From positions 4,588,001-4,652,000 of the forward strand of contig NZ_CP009451.1 of the NCBI RefSeq assembly GCF_000757825.1: 64,000 nucleotides of DNA, in the 5' to 3' direction. Numbering within the stretch: position 1 is the stretch's first letter; each line of letters starts with the position of its first letter. This document shows, piece after piece, positions 32,265-41,491 of this stretch. The position numbers and the translations under genes are program-made. The notes under the pieces were generated by a model. That model ran no database searches. It saw nothing but the letters and a program-made list of their open reading frames with translations, and had not been told where the DNA came from. Source of the stretch: Cedecea neteri (GTDB taxonomy: Bacteria; Pseudomonadota; Gammaproteobacteria; Enterobacterales; Enterobacteriaceae).

Positions 32265-33536
32265 ATGAAATATTTCTTCACTACACGCCTGGGCGAAACC
32301 CGCTATCTACAGGCTGATGGTTCTTTGCTGTGTAAAGACGTGCCAATCGCCCGAACGGGAACGCAGGTTTATCTACCGGAAGAAATCGACCTTGAACCGG
32401 ATGCCAGCGGCACAGTGACCGTATGGCGTACGGAGGATGAGGTTTTCTCCGTTGAGACGATGGCGAGCTTTGAGGGTGTGGCGGTCACGCTGGGCCATCC
32501 GGAGGACGACGAGGGGAATATCGTTTTCGTCAACCCGGCGAACTTCCGCGATCTGGCCCACGGACACATTCAGAACGTCCGGCGCGGTACCGGCGACAAA
32601 TCAGACCTGCTTATTGCCGATGTGCTGATTAAGCGACAGGAAGCCATCGACGCCGTGCAGGCCGGGCTTACTGACGTCAGCTGCGGCTACGACGCGCAAT
32701 ACAAGCAGCTGGCGCCCGGCAAGGGCAAACAATACCAAATCACAGGTAATCACCTGGCGGTCGGCATCGACCGGGGCCGGGCTGGTGGCCGTTGTGCTAT
32801 CGGGGACTCCATCCCATCTAATCGAAAAAAGGAAAAACCAATGATTTCGTGGTTAAAAAACGTGGCTAAGGCCATTAAGACGAAAGATGAGGATGCACTG
32901 GCAAAACTCATCGACGAAGCGCCGGACCTGCCATCTGATGGCCTGGGTTCGATCCCCGGCTCAACTATCAACATCAACATTCCATCGCAGGCTACGGCGC
33001 TCCCGACGGAGAACCGCACGACTACCGATGAAACGCCTGGTGCGGAGGCGGGTAAAGAAAAAACAGGCGACGATGACGTACCAGATTGGGCTAAAACTCT
33101 GCTTTCCCGTATCGAAAAGCTGGAAGGTAAAACCACTGATTCTGACCCGGACAACATCCAGACCGGCGATGAGGACGAGGAAGAGGATAAGAAGGTAACC
33201 GCGGACGCAGCCTTTAAGCGCAGCATCATTGCGGATGCCGAAATTATCTGTCCTGGCTTCCAGCCTACCGGCGATAAGGGTCTGAAACGTCAGGTTCTCA
33301 ATCAGGCCGTGCGTACCGGTGACAGCCTGAAAGGATTCGGGATTACCGACTTTAGCAAAGCACCAAAGTCTACCGTAGACGCCGCCTTTACCGCTGCCGT
33401 GGAAATCCATAAGGCAAAAAATCACCTGGCACCACTGAGCAGCATCCGTACTGCTGACCACGGCGTTAGTACCAAAAACCTTTCACCGGCTGAGCTAAAC
33501 AAGATCAACGCCGAATTCTGGAAAAACCGTAAATAA
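32265..33536 (+). CDS. DUF2213 prohead protease/scaffold-like protein
   Basis: A 423-aa protein. The N-terminal DUF2213 domain (about 1-185) is protease-like, with conserved TLGHPEDD, AHGHIQNVRRG and GYDAQYKQL, and GNHLAVGIDRGRAGGRC. An acidic disordered segment (about 230-315) follows and then a helical scaffold-like C-terminus. The layout suggests a capsid maturation protease fused to a scaffold, as in other phages of this head type. Confidence 0.8.
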   Translation: MKYFFTTRLGETRYLQADGSLLCKDVPIARTGTQVYLPEEIDLEPDASGTVTVWRTEDEVFSVETMASFEGVAVTLGHPEDDEGNIVFVNPANFRDLAHGHIQNVRRGTGDKSDLLIADVLIKRQEAIDAVQAGLTDVSCGYDAQYKQLAPGKGKQYQITGNHLAVGIDRGRAGGRCAIGDSIPSNRKKEKPMISWLKNVAKAIKTKDEDALAKLIDEAPDLPSDGLGSIPGSTININIPSQATALPTENRTTTDETPGAEAGKEKTGDDDVPDWAKTLLSRIEKLEGKTTDSDPDNIQTGDEDEEEDKKVTADAAFKRSIIADAEIICPGFQPTGDKGLKRQVLNQAVRTGDSLKGFGITDFSKAPKSTVDAAFTAAVEIHKAKNHLAPLSSIRTADHGVSTKNLSPAELNKINAEFWKNRK

Positions 33537-33547
33537 GGTAATCACTC

Positions 33548-34051
33548 ATGGCTGGAACAGCATATTTAGACCGCATGCCGATTGGCATTGTGGGGGCAGT
33601 AACGCGCCCGCGTGACCTCACTATCGAACCCGTAACACTTGATCTCCAAAAACCTTTCAGCGGCTACGGTCTGCCAGGTAAATACGTCAGCAATAAATTT
33701 GTACCGCTGGAGTCTGGCGACACGATCGACAAAGTACAGGGGATTTTCGTTCGTCCTTATCCAATCACCTCTGCTGCTGATTTGGCCTATCTCGGTGTGA
33801 AGGTTAATCAGGTCGCAGACGAGCTGAAACGCGGCTACATCTGTGTGAAAGCAACCGTGGGCAGCGCAGTGACGGCACAAAAGGGTGACCCGGTCTATGT
33901 GCGTGTTGCTGGTGGTACCTCTGGCAGCCCAGTAGGCACTTTTGTGCTCTCTCCCGACTCTACAGCGGATAACACCCCTCAGTTGAAAAATGCCCAGGTC
34001 ATGGGGCCGGGTGAAGCTGATGGCCGTATTGAAATCGCATTTAACATCTGA
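33548..34051 (+). CDS. capsid cement/decoration protein
   Basis: A 167-aa beta-rich protein (GYGLPGKYVSNKFVPLESGD, IFVRPYPITSAADLAYLGVK). It lies between the protease/scaffold and major capsid genes, where phages of this kind encode the head decoration (DUF2190/Gp24-like) protein. The assignment is by fold-like features and position. Confidence 0.7.
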   Translation: MAGTAYLDRMPIGIVGAVTRPRDLTIEPVTLDLQKPFSGYGLPGKYVSNKFVPLESGDTIDKVQGIFVRPYPITSAADLAYLGVKVNQVADELKRGYICVKATVGSAVTAQKGDPVYVRVAGGTSGSPVGTFVLSPDSTADNTPQLKNAQVMGPGEADGRIEIAFNI

Positions 34052-34061
34052 GGAAGAATGA

Positions 34062-35009
34062 ATGTTTACAGTTGACAGAGCGACGATCGACTCTACCGGC
34101 GCACTTGTTGTCGGTGAGCTGGAGCGCATGGACCAATCGCTGAATATGCCGCTGGTGTCCGTTAAATGGACCCGCGATATGCCGCTGCGCAGCGATATTT
34201 CCATTGCAGATGAAGTGTCATCCTTCACCAATACCGATTTTGTCAGCGTGGGTGGCCCAAACCCTCACGGTAAAAACTGGATGGGGAAAAAAGGGACTGC
34301 CACACCGGGGCCTGAACTGGATATTACGCCTACCCGTAATAACCTCACTCCGTGGGCTACGGAGGTGTCCTGGAATGTGCTGGAACTGGCATCGGCTCAA
34401 CAGCTGGGCCGACCAATCGACACCCAGAAATACGAAGCAATGAAAACAAAATGGAACATGGACACCGACGAGCAGGTTTATATCGGTGACAAGGATCTGG
34501 GCGTTGCGGGCTTGCTTAACCTGCCTGATGTGGTTCCGCTGGCAGCTGCTGCTGCGTGGACGGCGACCACTGACCCAGATGTTATGCTGCAGGACGTTAA
34601 CCTGCTGCTGACGGATGTCTGGATGCGTTCCGGTTATGCGGTTTGCCCGGCCAAAATCGGGGTGGCGCCGGAGTTGTTTGGCTTGATGACTATTAAAAAG
34701 GTTTCCTCTGCGGGCAATATTTCCGTGCTGGAGTACATCAAAATTAACAGCATCGCCTACCAGGAAAACGGCGAACCGCTGGAAATCGTCTCCATCAAAT
34801 GGGCATCAAAGCGTGGCGCTGCGAATGCTCACCGCATCGTGGCTTACACCCAGGATGAAAAATATGTTCGCTTCCCTATGGTTCCACTGCTGAGCACGCC
34901 GCTGGAATACCGCAGCATGCAGCAGCTCACCGTCTATTACGGAAAGCTGGGGCAGGTTGAGGCGCCATATTCGAACACGATTTCTTACCTGGACGTTCCA
35001 TCGTCCTGA
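34062..35009 (+). CDS. major capsid protein (DUF2184)
   Basis: A 315-aa protein of the DUF2184 family, an HK97-fold coat protein (TPWATEVSWNVLELASAQQL; MDTDEQVYIGDKDLGVAGLL; YPMVPLL-like VRFPMVPLLSTPLEYRSMQQ). No N-terminal scaffold delta domain is present. A terminator-like hairpin follows at 35017, often seen after coat genes. Confidence 0.85.
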   Translation: MFTVDRATIDSTGALVVGELERMDQSLNMPLVSVKWTRDMPLRSDISIADEVSSFTNTDFVSVGGPNPHGKNWMGKKGTATPGPELDITPTRNNLTPWATEVSWNVLELASAQQLGRPIDTQKYEAMKTKWNMDTDEQVYIGDKDLGVAGLLNLPDVVPLAAAAAWTATTDPDVMLQDVNLLLTDVWMRSGYAVCPAKIGVAPELFGLMTIKKVSSAGNISVLEYIKINSIAYQENGEPLEIVSIKWASKRGAANAHRIVAYTQDEKYVRFPMVPLLSTPLEYRSMQQLTVYYGKLGQVEAPYSNTISYLDVPSS

Positions 35010-35016
35010 TAACTGC

Positions 35017-35038
35017 GGCGGGGAAACCCGCCCTTTTC
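35017..35038 (+). terminator. hairpin after the major capsid gene
   Basis: GGCGGG-GAAA-CCCGCC followed by CTTTTCC. It is probably a partial terminator that sets capsid versus tail gene expression. Confidence 0.65.
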
Positions 35039-35051
35039 CTGGAGCAGGCAA

Positions 35052-35435
35052 ATGAAATATCACGTAGCTGCAGCTGCAACCTTGAGCTTTGCTGACGGTA
35101 CCAAAGTAGAGCTAACCCCCGGCATTCACGATTCCAAAAATTTTACTGATGCTGCTAAAAAACATTGGGCATTTAGCGCTTACGTCAAACCGCTAGATGA
35201 AGCTGATTTACTCAAAGAGCAGGAGGCTAGTAATAACGCCGCCCGCGTTGCGCTGCTGGAGACGGAAAACACCGACCTGAAAGCGCAGCTGGAAAACCGG
35301 GATGAATCTGTCAGTAACCTGACTAATGAAGTGCTGGCCCTGAAAGCGCAGCTGGTGGAGAAGGATAGCGCTATCGAAACGCTGAATTCCGAGCTGGCCG
35401 CGTTGAAGGATCCGAAAAATGGCAAAAAACAGTAA
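35052..35435 (+). CDS. phage protein with coiled-coil tail (STY1053-like)
   Basis: A 127-aa protein. A short beta N-terminus (MKYHVAAAATLSFADGTKVE ... KHWAFSAYVKPL) resembles the STY1053 group of phage-associated proteins. It is followed by a coiled coil (about 60-120, LLETENTDLKAQLENRDESV). It overlaps the DUF4054 gene by 17 bp and is probably a head-completion factor. Confidence 0.65.
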   Translation: MKYHVAAAATLSFADGTKVELTPGIHDSKNFTDAAKKHWAFSAYVKPLDEADLLKEQEASNNAARVALLETENTDLKAQLENRDESVSNLTNEVLALKAQLVEKDSAIETLNSELAALKDPKNGKKQ

Positions 35436-35829
35436 CCTCCCGACAGTTGAAAAATTCCGCGAAGATTTCCCCGAGTTCTCAGACGTAACACGCTATCCAA
35501 ACGCCTCAATCACCTTCTACCTCGGCCAGGCTGATTCTTTACTGGATCAGGACCGACTGGGCGACCAGTTCGTGTATCTGGCCGAATTGTTCACGGCGCA
35601 TTACACCGAGTTACGCGGAAAGAGCCTGGCAGGTGCGAAAACTGGAGCGGTTAACAGTAGCGCTTCTGCTGGGGTGGCAACGTCTAAATCCGTGGATAAA
35701 GTCTCCGTCAGCTATGACGTGTCGGGGATTATCAATCCGGATGCCGGTTTCTGGAATAACACCGCCTACGGGCGAGAGTTCTTCTGGTGGTGGGAAATGT
35801 CCGGTGCTGGTGGCAGGCAGCTGCTTTGA
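35419..35829 (+). CDS. DUF4054 head-tail connector protein
   Basis: A 136-aa protein of the DUF4054 family (PTVEKFREDFPEFSDVTRYP; YLGQADSLLDQDRLGD ... LAELFTAHYTEL). These are adaptor-type connectors attached to the portal. The conserved C-terminus (NTAYGREFFWWW) is present. Its TGA overlaps a TTG start of the next gene. Confidence 0.8.
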   Translation: MAKNSNLPTVEKFREDFPEFSDVTRYPNASITFYLGQADSLLDQDRLGDQFVYLAELFTAHYTELRGKSLAGAKTGAVNSSASAGVATSKSVDKVSVSYDVSGIINPDAGFWNNTAYGREFFWWWEMSGAGGRQLL

Positions 35830-36329
35830 AAAGCGGCGTTACGGTGCGATCCGATAATGCCGCGGATATCCTGGAGTCACTCAAGGCGCTGTCCGGTATG
35901 GATGTGCTGGTGGGGATTCCAGCCGATAAAGCGGCGCGTGAGGGCTCACCAATCAATAACGCCGAGCTGGGTTACATCCAGTCTACGGGCGGCACGGTGG
36001 AAATTGATGGCGAGGTTGTCACGCTGCCACCACGCCCGTTTCTCGACATGGGTATTGAGGACACTAAACCCCGCACGACAGCACATTTAAAGGCCGCTGC
36101 CGTGGCCGCGCTTAACGGCAAAAAAGATGCGGCGTTGCGGGAGCTGGAGAGCGCTGGCCAGATAGCCCGCGACGGTGCCAAAAACGTTATTGGTGCCGGT
36201 GACCGTCTTACCCCGCTTTCAGAGAAAACCCTTCTAAAACGCCGCGCCGCAGGAATACCAGGCGAGAAACCGCTATACGCGCATGGCTACCTGCTGCGTT
36301 CCATTAACTACGTGGTGAGGACGAAATAA
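35826..36329 (+). CDS. head-tail joining/tail completion protein (gp10-like)
   Basis: A 167-aa protein (KSGVTVRSDNAADILESLKA; LVGIPADKAAREGSPINNAE; LPPRPFLDMGIEDTKP), like HK97 gp10-type neck and tail-completion proteins. The start is taken at TTG 35826, which overlaps the previous stop (TTGA) and matches the family N-terminus. The in-frame ATG at 35787 would extend it into the preceding gene. Confidence 0.7.
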   Translation: MKSGVTVRSDNAADILESLKALSGMDVLVGIPADKAAREGSPINNAELGYIQSTGGTVEIDGEVVTLPPRPFLDMGIEDTKPRTTAHLKAAAVAALNGKKDAALRELESAGQIARDGAKNVIGAGDRLTPLSEKTLLKRRAAGIPGEKPLYAHGYLLRSINYVVRTK

Positions 36330-36721
36330 TGCCGCTTCTCGATGTATCAGAGGTGCTGCTAGATCCGGATTTTATGGACGATTCGCTGGTATGCCACCGA
36401 CAGACGCAGACCCTGGATGAGGATAATTTTGCACAGAATACCGTGCAGGATATCCCGTTTTCCGGCGTGGTGACGGTAGACCGTTCGCTGGAAGCTCGTC
36501 GCATGATGGCCGGGCAAAACATTAACGGCGCGATACTGATTGTGACGTCGTTCAGGTTGACTCAGGGGGTACGCAAGGACAGCAGCGGCAGAGCGCTGGA
36601 CGCAGATATCGTGACCTATAACGGCTACGACTACCGGGTGACATTTGTTGACCCTTACGAGCGCTATGGCGCGGGATTCGTGCAGGCACACTGCGAGCTG
36701 TTGGAGGAGAGCGCAACGTGA
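36329..36721 (+). CDS. neck/head-tail joining protein
   Basis: A 130-aa beta-rich protein (VLLDPDFMDDSLVCHRQTQT; NGYDYRVTFVDPYERYGAGF). It sits in the connector gene cluster and overlaps both neighbours (start within the preceding TAATG, end within ATG). It may be a stopper protein. Its function is by position only. Confidence 0.6.
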   Translation: MPLLDVSEVLLDPDFMDDSLVCHRQTQTLDEDNFAQNTVQDIPFSGVVTVDRSLEARRMMAGQNINGAILIVTSFRLTQGVRKDSSGRALDADIVTYNGYDYRVTFVDPYERYGAGFVQAHCELLEESAT

Positions 36722-37263
36722 ACAACGACAGCACCACGGCAGGTTACCTGACACCCGTCGGCGACTTGCCGAAATATGACGAAGCGCTGGAACGGGAAAT
36801 CAGTCGCTGGATCCGTGGTGTTTCCGGCCTAGCTAAAGAGTTTGTGTTTTCCCGCTGGACTGATCCGCAGCCGCAAATACCGAAGAACGGTATCAACTGG
36901 TGCGGTTTCGGTATCACGTCAATGCCGCGCCCGGTCACCCTGGCAAACATCCAGACCACAGAGGAAGAGTCCGAACAATGGTCATGGGAAACCGTGGTGG
37001 TGATTTGTTGCTTCTACGGGCCACAGGGCGCGTCGATTGCCGCCACGTTCCGGGAGGGGATTTACGTCGCCCAGAACAACGCAGAGCTGAATAAAACGGG
37101 CCTGTCGTTGGTGGACACGTCACCGCTGATTTCAGCCCCCGAGCTTATCAATAACCAGTGGGTGAGGCGCTATGACCTTACCGCCACACTTTCCCGCAAA
37201 AATATCCGCACCTACAACATCCGGACGATCCAATCTGCGCCGGTCACCTTTTTTGGAGAATAA
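36718..37263 (+). CDS. neck terminator-like protein (gp12 type)
   Basis: A 181-aa protein similar to phage neck terminator Gp12/LIC_12616 proteins (EISRWIRGVSGLAKEFVFSR; INWCGFGITSMPRP; VRRYDLTATLSRKNIRTYNI). It would cap the tail tube end that joins the head. It precedes the sheath gene by 3 bp. Confidence 0.7.
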   Translation: MNNDSTTAGYLTPVGDLPKYDEALEREISRWIRGVSGLAKEFVFSRWTDPQPQIPKNGINWCGFGITSMPRPVTLANIQTTEEESEQWSWETVVVICCFYGPQGASIAATFREGIYVAQNNAELNKTGLSLVDTSPLISAPELINNQWVRRYDLTATLSRKNIRTYNIRTIQSAPVTFFGE

Positions 37264-37266
37264 GCC

Positions 37267-38424
37267 ATGCAGGGATTACCTGTATCTAACGTCGTTAACG
37301 TAGACGTGATCATGTCGCCGACGGCGGCCACTGGTCGAAATTTCGGTTCCCTGCTAATTCTGGGAACGTCCACTGTCATTCCTGTTACTGAGCGCATTCG
37401 TCTTTATGCTGCGATTGAAGATATTGCTGATGATTTCGGCGTGGACAGCCCGGAATATGAAGCCGCGCTGGTCTATTTCGGTCAGTCACCAAAACCAACT
37501 CAAGTATTTATCGGCCGCTGGGCTAAAACGCTGACCTCTTCGGAAGCTGGTGATGCAGAGACTGCGGTTCAGGCCGTTACTGCGTGCCTGCAGTATACGA
37601 ACTGGTACGGGCTTGTGGCCGCTGATGATGCGGTGGCTGATGCAGATGTGCTGACGGCTGCTGATGTGATTGCCGTGGCGAAGGTCATCGAGGCGGCTGG
37701 CGTTTCCCGTATCTTTGGTGTGACGTCGCGGGAACCGGGCATTATCGACAGTGCTTCCACAACGGATATTGCATCACAGCTCAAAGCAGGCAAGTACGCC
37801 AGAACCTTCATCCAGTATTCCACCAAAAATCACTACGCGGCTGTGTCGGCATTTGGCCGGGCGTTTACCGTGAACTTTAACGGCAGCAACACCACGATCA
37901 CCCTGAAATTTAAGCAGGAGCCGACGGTACCTTACGAAACGCTCACTGTTTCGCAATCTGCTGCGGTCGATGCGAAGAAAGCGAACGTGTACGTGTACTA
38001 CGCGAACGACACCGCCATTCTGCAGCAGGGCGTGATGAGCAACGGTGATTTCTTCGATGAGCGCCACGGCCTCGACTGGCTGCAAAACTACGTGCAAAAC
38101 AATCTCTATAACCTGCTGTACACCAGCACGACCAAAATCCCGCAAACCGATGCCGGTATTACCCGTCTGCTGAGCAACGTCGAACAGTCGATGGATCAGG
38201 CCGTCACTAACGGGCTGGTGGCTGCTGGCTTGTGGAACGGTGGCCCGATTGGGCAGCTTTCTCCTGGTGACGCGCTGACGAAGGGTTATTACGTGTATGC
38301 GCAGCCGCTGGTGCAGCAGGCGCAGGCAGACCGCGAAGCGCGCAAAGCCCCACTGATGCAAGTGGCCTGCAAACTGGCCGGGGCCGTCCACTACGCCGAC
38401 GTTCAGATCAACGTTGTTCGCTAA
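37267..38424 (+). CDS. contractile tail sheath protein (DUF3383)
   Basis: A 385-aa protein of the DUF3383 family ([40 protein letters not shown]; [40 protein letters not shown]). It forms the contractile sheath around the tail tube and shows that the phage is a myovirus type. Confidence 0.85.
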   Translation: MQGLPVSNVVNVDVIMSPTAATGRNFGSLLILGTSTVIPVTERIRLYAAIEDIADDFGVDSPEYEAALVYFGQSPKPTQVFIGRWAKTLTSSEAGDAETAVQAVTACLQYTNWYGLVAADDAVADADVLTAADVIAVAKVIEAAGVSRIFGVTSREPGIIDSASTTDIASQLKAGKYARTFIQYSTKNHYAAVSAFGRAFTVNFNGSNTTITLKFKQEPTVPYETLTVSQSAAVDAKKANVYVYYANDTAILQQGVMSNGDFFDERHGLDWLQNYVQNNLYNLLYTSTTKIPQTDAGITRLLSNVEQSMDQAVTNGLVAAGLWNGGPIGQLSPGDALTKGYYVYAQPLVQQAQADREARKAPLMQVACKLAGAVHYADVQINVVR

Positions 38425-38434
38425 GGAGCGATAA

Positions 38435-38875
38435 ATGGCAACATATTCTTTTCTTGATGTAACCGCATCGCTCACTGGCCCGACGGGCGTTATTGATCTT
38501 GGCCAGGGCTCCGCGAACTCCGAAGAGGGGATCACGATGACGATGGCCGGGAACAAAAACACCATGACTGTTGGCGCTGACGGTGAAGTGATGCACAGCC
38601 TGCACGCTGACAAATCCGGCACCATCACCGTTACGCTACTGAAAACCTCCCCGGTGAACAAAAAGCTGTCGCTGGCGTACAACGCGCAAAGCCAGTCCTC
38701 TGCCACCTGGGGCAATAACGTGATTGTCATCCGTAACACCGCCAGCGGCGATATCTCCACGGCCCGCTCCTGTGCGTTCCAGAAACAGCCGGACCACAAC
38801 AACGCCAAAGAGGGCGGCACGGTGGCCTGGGTATTCGACTGCGGAAAGATTGACCAACTGCTTGGGGAGTTTTAA
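38435..38875 (+). CDS. tail tube protein (DUF3277)
   Basis: A 146-aa protein of the DUF3277 family (TYSFLDVTASLTGPTGVIDL; SGTITVTLLKTSPVNKKLSL; FQKQPDHNNAKEGGTVAWVF). It makes the inner tube. The sheath-tube-chaperone-tape measure order is standard. Confidence 0.85.
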   Translation: MATYSFLDVTASLTGPTGVIDLGQGSANSEEGITMTMAGNKNTMTVGADGEVMHSLHADKSGTITVTLLKTSPVNKKLSLAYNAQSQSSATWGNNVIVIRNTASGDISTARSCAFQKQPDHNNAKEGGTVAWVFDCGKIDQLLGEF

Positions 38876-38878
38876 TCG

Positions 38879-39304
38879 ATGGAATTCGAAATTAAAGGTG
38901 TGACATACCGCACCGCCAAAATGGGCGTTTTTGAACAGTTGAAAGTTTCGCGCAAGCTGTTGCCGGTGCTGGCCGGGATGGTGTCGGAATTTCGCAGTGT
39001 GCAGGAAAAAATTCAGAGCAAGGATACCGAGGGCGCTATGTCGTCCATCCTGCCGCGTATCGCTGACGCTGTGTCGAACATGAGTGATGAGGACGTGAAC
39101 GCGATCCTTTTCCCGTGCCTCTCCGTGGTATCTCGCCAGCACGGTAAAAACTGGGTGCCGGTCTGCCAGCACAGCGAGATGGCATTTGATGATATCGACC
39201 TGTTCACCATGCTGCAGCTGGTGGCGCGGGTGGTCGCCGATTCTCTGGGAAATTTTTTGCAAGAACTCCCTACGTCAGAGACGGACACCCAGCCAGCAGC
39301 TTAA
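38879..39304 (+). CDS. tail assembly chaperone, short product
   Basis: A 141-aa protein (MEFEIKGVTYRTAKMGVFEQ; AVSNMSDEDVNAILFPCLSV; LQLVARVVADSLGNFLQELP), the G-like chaperone that coats the tape measure protein during tail assembly. A slippery run G GGA AAT TTT TTG lies 45 bp before its stop and would give a longer frameshifted form. Confidence 0.75.
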   Translation: MEFEIKGVTYRTAKMGVFEQLKVSRKLLPVLAGMVSEFRSVQEKIQSKDTEGAMSSILPRIADAVSNMSDEDVNAILFPCLSVVSRQHGKNWVPVCQHSEMAFDDIDLFTMLQLVARVVADSLGNFLQELPTSETDTQPAA

Positions 39305-39492
39305 CCCTCAACAGTCTACCGGGCGGTGAGGATTTTATTCTTCGCCCGGCACTGGCCTTTCACCTCGATCAAAAAGACCTCGACAGCGGCGCGGTGGACC
39401 TCGCCCGCATAGCGCTGCTGAACGACTACCTCGACGTTCGGGAGGATAACGACGCCCGCATAGACAAATGGAGAGCCGAGAATGAGCGGTAG
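38879..39492 (+). CDS. tail assembly chaperone, -1 frameshift product (GT-like)
   Basis: After a -1 slip at T TTT TTG (39253-39259), the frame stays open to TAG 39490-39492. It encodes ARTPYVRDGHPASSLTLNSL, then an acidic helical segment (ALAFHLDQKDLDSGAVDLAR). The fusion is about 204 aa and overlaps the tape-measure start by 11 bp. This parallels G/GT in lambda and tail chaperones of many phages. The extension shows no ATG of its own near the junction. Confidence 0.75.
39247..39259 (+). other. programmed -1 frameshift signal
   Basis: GGGAAATTTTTTG holds two overlapping heptamers in register with the zero frame, G GGA AAT and T TTT TTG. The second is a canonical X XXY YYZ slippery site. Confidence 0.75.
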
Positions 39493-41491
39493 CGCAGATA
39501 CCATCAAAGATTTCCTGGTCTCGCTGGGATTCGATATCGATAACGCCGGGGCGAACAAGTTTGAGGCTGTGGTTAAGGGCGTCACAGCTAATGTGCTCAA
39601 ACTGGGGGCGACGGTGGAGGGGGCGGCAGCTTCTGTGCTGCTGTTCACGACAAAGATTGCCGACGGGCTGGATAAGCTCTACTGGGCATCACAGCGCACC
39701 GGGGCAACGGTGGCAGGCATCAAAGCCCTGGGCTATGCGGCATCACAAACCGGCGGCAGTGCGCAGGCGGCGCTATCTTCCCTCGAGGGGCTGGCCAGCT
39801 TTATGCGTAACAATCCGGGGGCCGAAGGTTTCCTGAACCGGCTTGGCGTGCAGACCCGAGACGCCAGCGGGAAAATGCGCGACACCGCCGCCATTTTTAC
39901 GGGCGTAGGGCAGAAGCTCAACAGCATGCCTTACTACCGGGCGCGGCAGTATGCCCAGATGCTGGGCATTGATGAAAACACCCTGCAGTCAATGCGCCGG
40001 GGGCTGGCCGGGTTCACATCCGATTATCAGTCGATGATGCAGAAAACCGGCTTTAACGCCGACAAGGCCGCGCAGCAGTCCAATAAGTTCATGACCTCAA
40101 TGAGAGGGCTCACCGGGCTGCTGGGTATCCTGCGCGATAAAATTGGCTCTAACCTTGCCGGCGGCCTGGCCGGTTCGCTGGACAGCCTGCGTAAGCGTAT
40201 TCTCGACAATTTCCCGAAAATTGAAGAAACGCTAACCCGGCTGATTAAAGGCATTCTCTGGTTTGCTGATGCGTTCGCCCGGATGGGGTACCGGCTTATT
40301 CAGGGGGCGGGCGCTGTTATTGACTGGTGGAAGCGTCTGGACGATGGCAGCAAAAGCCTGCTGAAAGTATTCGGCGCGTTGCTGGTGGCCTGGCGGCTGC
40401 TGAACAGCTCATTCCTTATGTCGCCCATTGGCTTTATCACTGCGCTTATTGTTGGCCTGGCGCTGCTGTGGGATGACTACCAGACATGGAAAGAGGGCGG
40501 TAAAAGCCTGATCGACTGGTCGAAATGGCAGCCTGATATTGAGCTGGCGAAAAAAGCCATCGTCTGGATCCGTGACAAACTCCTTGAGCTGAAAGATGCT
40601 GTGGGCGGCTGGCAAAATGTCCTGGCGATTGCTGCGACGTTCATCGCAGGTGCCTGGCTGACAAAAATCCTCGGAGCATTCTCTAAAATCGCCAAAATTC
40701 CTGGGCCGCCGTGGTTAATGGCGTTAATGGCTTACGGTGGGTATGTCGCCAGCGACCACGAAAATATTACCGCCGCGGCGGAATCCTCCTGGGATTACAC
40801 AAAGCGGAACGTAGGTGATGCACTCCGCTGGATGGGAATTAACACCGATCTGGGCCGTAAAAATACGATGATGGGTATTCCGGATGCCGCTTACGACATT
40901 CCCGGTAATTTCCCTGATCAGCAGGCGCAATCTGTTAAACGTCCCCAGGCGTCTGCAGCAGGCAAACGGCTGCTGGGCTGGATGGGACCGCTGTTTAGCA
41001 AGCTGGAGACGCTCTATCAACTTCCTGCAGGGCTGCTGAATAGCGTTGCTACCGCAGAGTCGGGCGGCAATCAGTTCGCCATGTCCGGCGCGGGGGCGAA
41101 AGGGCTGTTTCAGTTCATGGACGGTACCGCTAAAGATATGGGGCTGCGCGGCAATGACGTTTTCGATCCCGAGAAGTCAGCGCAGGCGGCCGCAAAATAT
41201 CTTAGCCAGTTGCTGCGGCAGAACGGCGGCAATCTGGATAAAGCGCTGGCGTCGTATAACTGGGGGATCGGGAACGTGCAGCGTTACGGTATGGGCCTGA
41301 TGCCTGCCGAAACACGGAATTATATTCCGAAGGTTCGCAGCAACATGCCCGGCGGTGGCCCGCAAGTTCAGCAGGAAACGATCATCAACATTCACGGCGT
41401 TAACGACCCGCGAGAAGCCGCACGACTTACTGCTGAAAAGCAGATCAGCGTTAACGCTCAAACCGTTCAACAACTCATGGTGCCGCGCTAA
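39482..41491 (+). CDS. tape measure protein with lytic transglycosylase domain
   Basis: A 669-aa protein. A long helical region (about 1-300) is followed by hydrophobic segments (about 325-355, LLVAWRLLNSSFLMSPIGFI, and 430-455), then a C-terminal SLT domain (about 500-620) with the catalytic Glu in ATAESGGNQF, then GLFQFM and ALASYNWGIGNVQRYG. It sets tail length and cuts peptidoglycan at DNA entry. The length predicts a short tail of about 100 nm (inferred from the usual residue-to-length ratio). Confidence 0.88.
   Translation: MSGSADTIKDFLVSLGFDIDNAGANKFEAVVKGVTANVLKLGATVEGAAASVLLFTTKIADGLDKLYWASQRTGATVAGIKALGYAASQTGGSAQAALSSLEGLASFMRNNPGAEGFLNRLGVQTRDASGKMRDTAAIFTGVGQKLNSMPYYRARQYAQMLGIDENTLQSMRRGLAGFTSDYQSMMQKTGFNADKAAQQSNKFMTSMRGLTGLLGILRDKIGSNLAGGLAGSLDSLRKRILDNFPKIEETLTRLIKGILWFADAFARMGYRLIQGAGAVIDWWKRLDDGSKSLLKVFGALLVAWRLLNSSFLMSPIGFITALIVGLALLWDDYQTWKEGGKSLIDWSKWQPDIELAKKAIVWIRDKLLELKDAVGGWQNVLAIAATFIAGAWLTKILGAFSKIAKIPGPPWLMALMAYGGYVASDHENITAAAESSWDYTKRNVGDALRWMGINTDLGRKNTMMGIPDAAYDIPGNFPDQQAQSVKRPQASAAGKRLLGWMGPLFSKLETLYQLPAGLLNSVATAESGGNQFAMSGAGAKGLFQFMDGTAKDMGLRGNDVFDPEKSAQAAAKYLSQLLRQNGGNLDKALASYNWGIGNVQRYGMGLMPAETRNYIPKVRSNMPGGGPQVQQETIINIHGVNDPREAARLTAEKQISVNAQTVQQLMVPR

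Noticed and set aside
37774..38820. A 348-aa minus-strand open frame
   Set aside because: It lies opposite the sheath and tube genes, whose proteins are recognised. It has no ribosome site, and its composition (H-, V- and R-rich) is that of a shadow frame.
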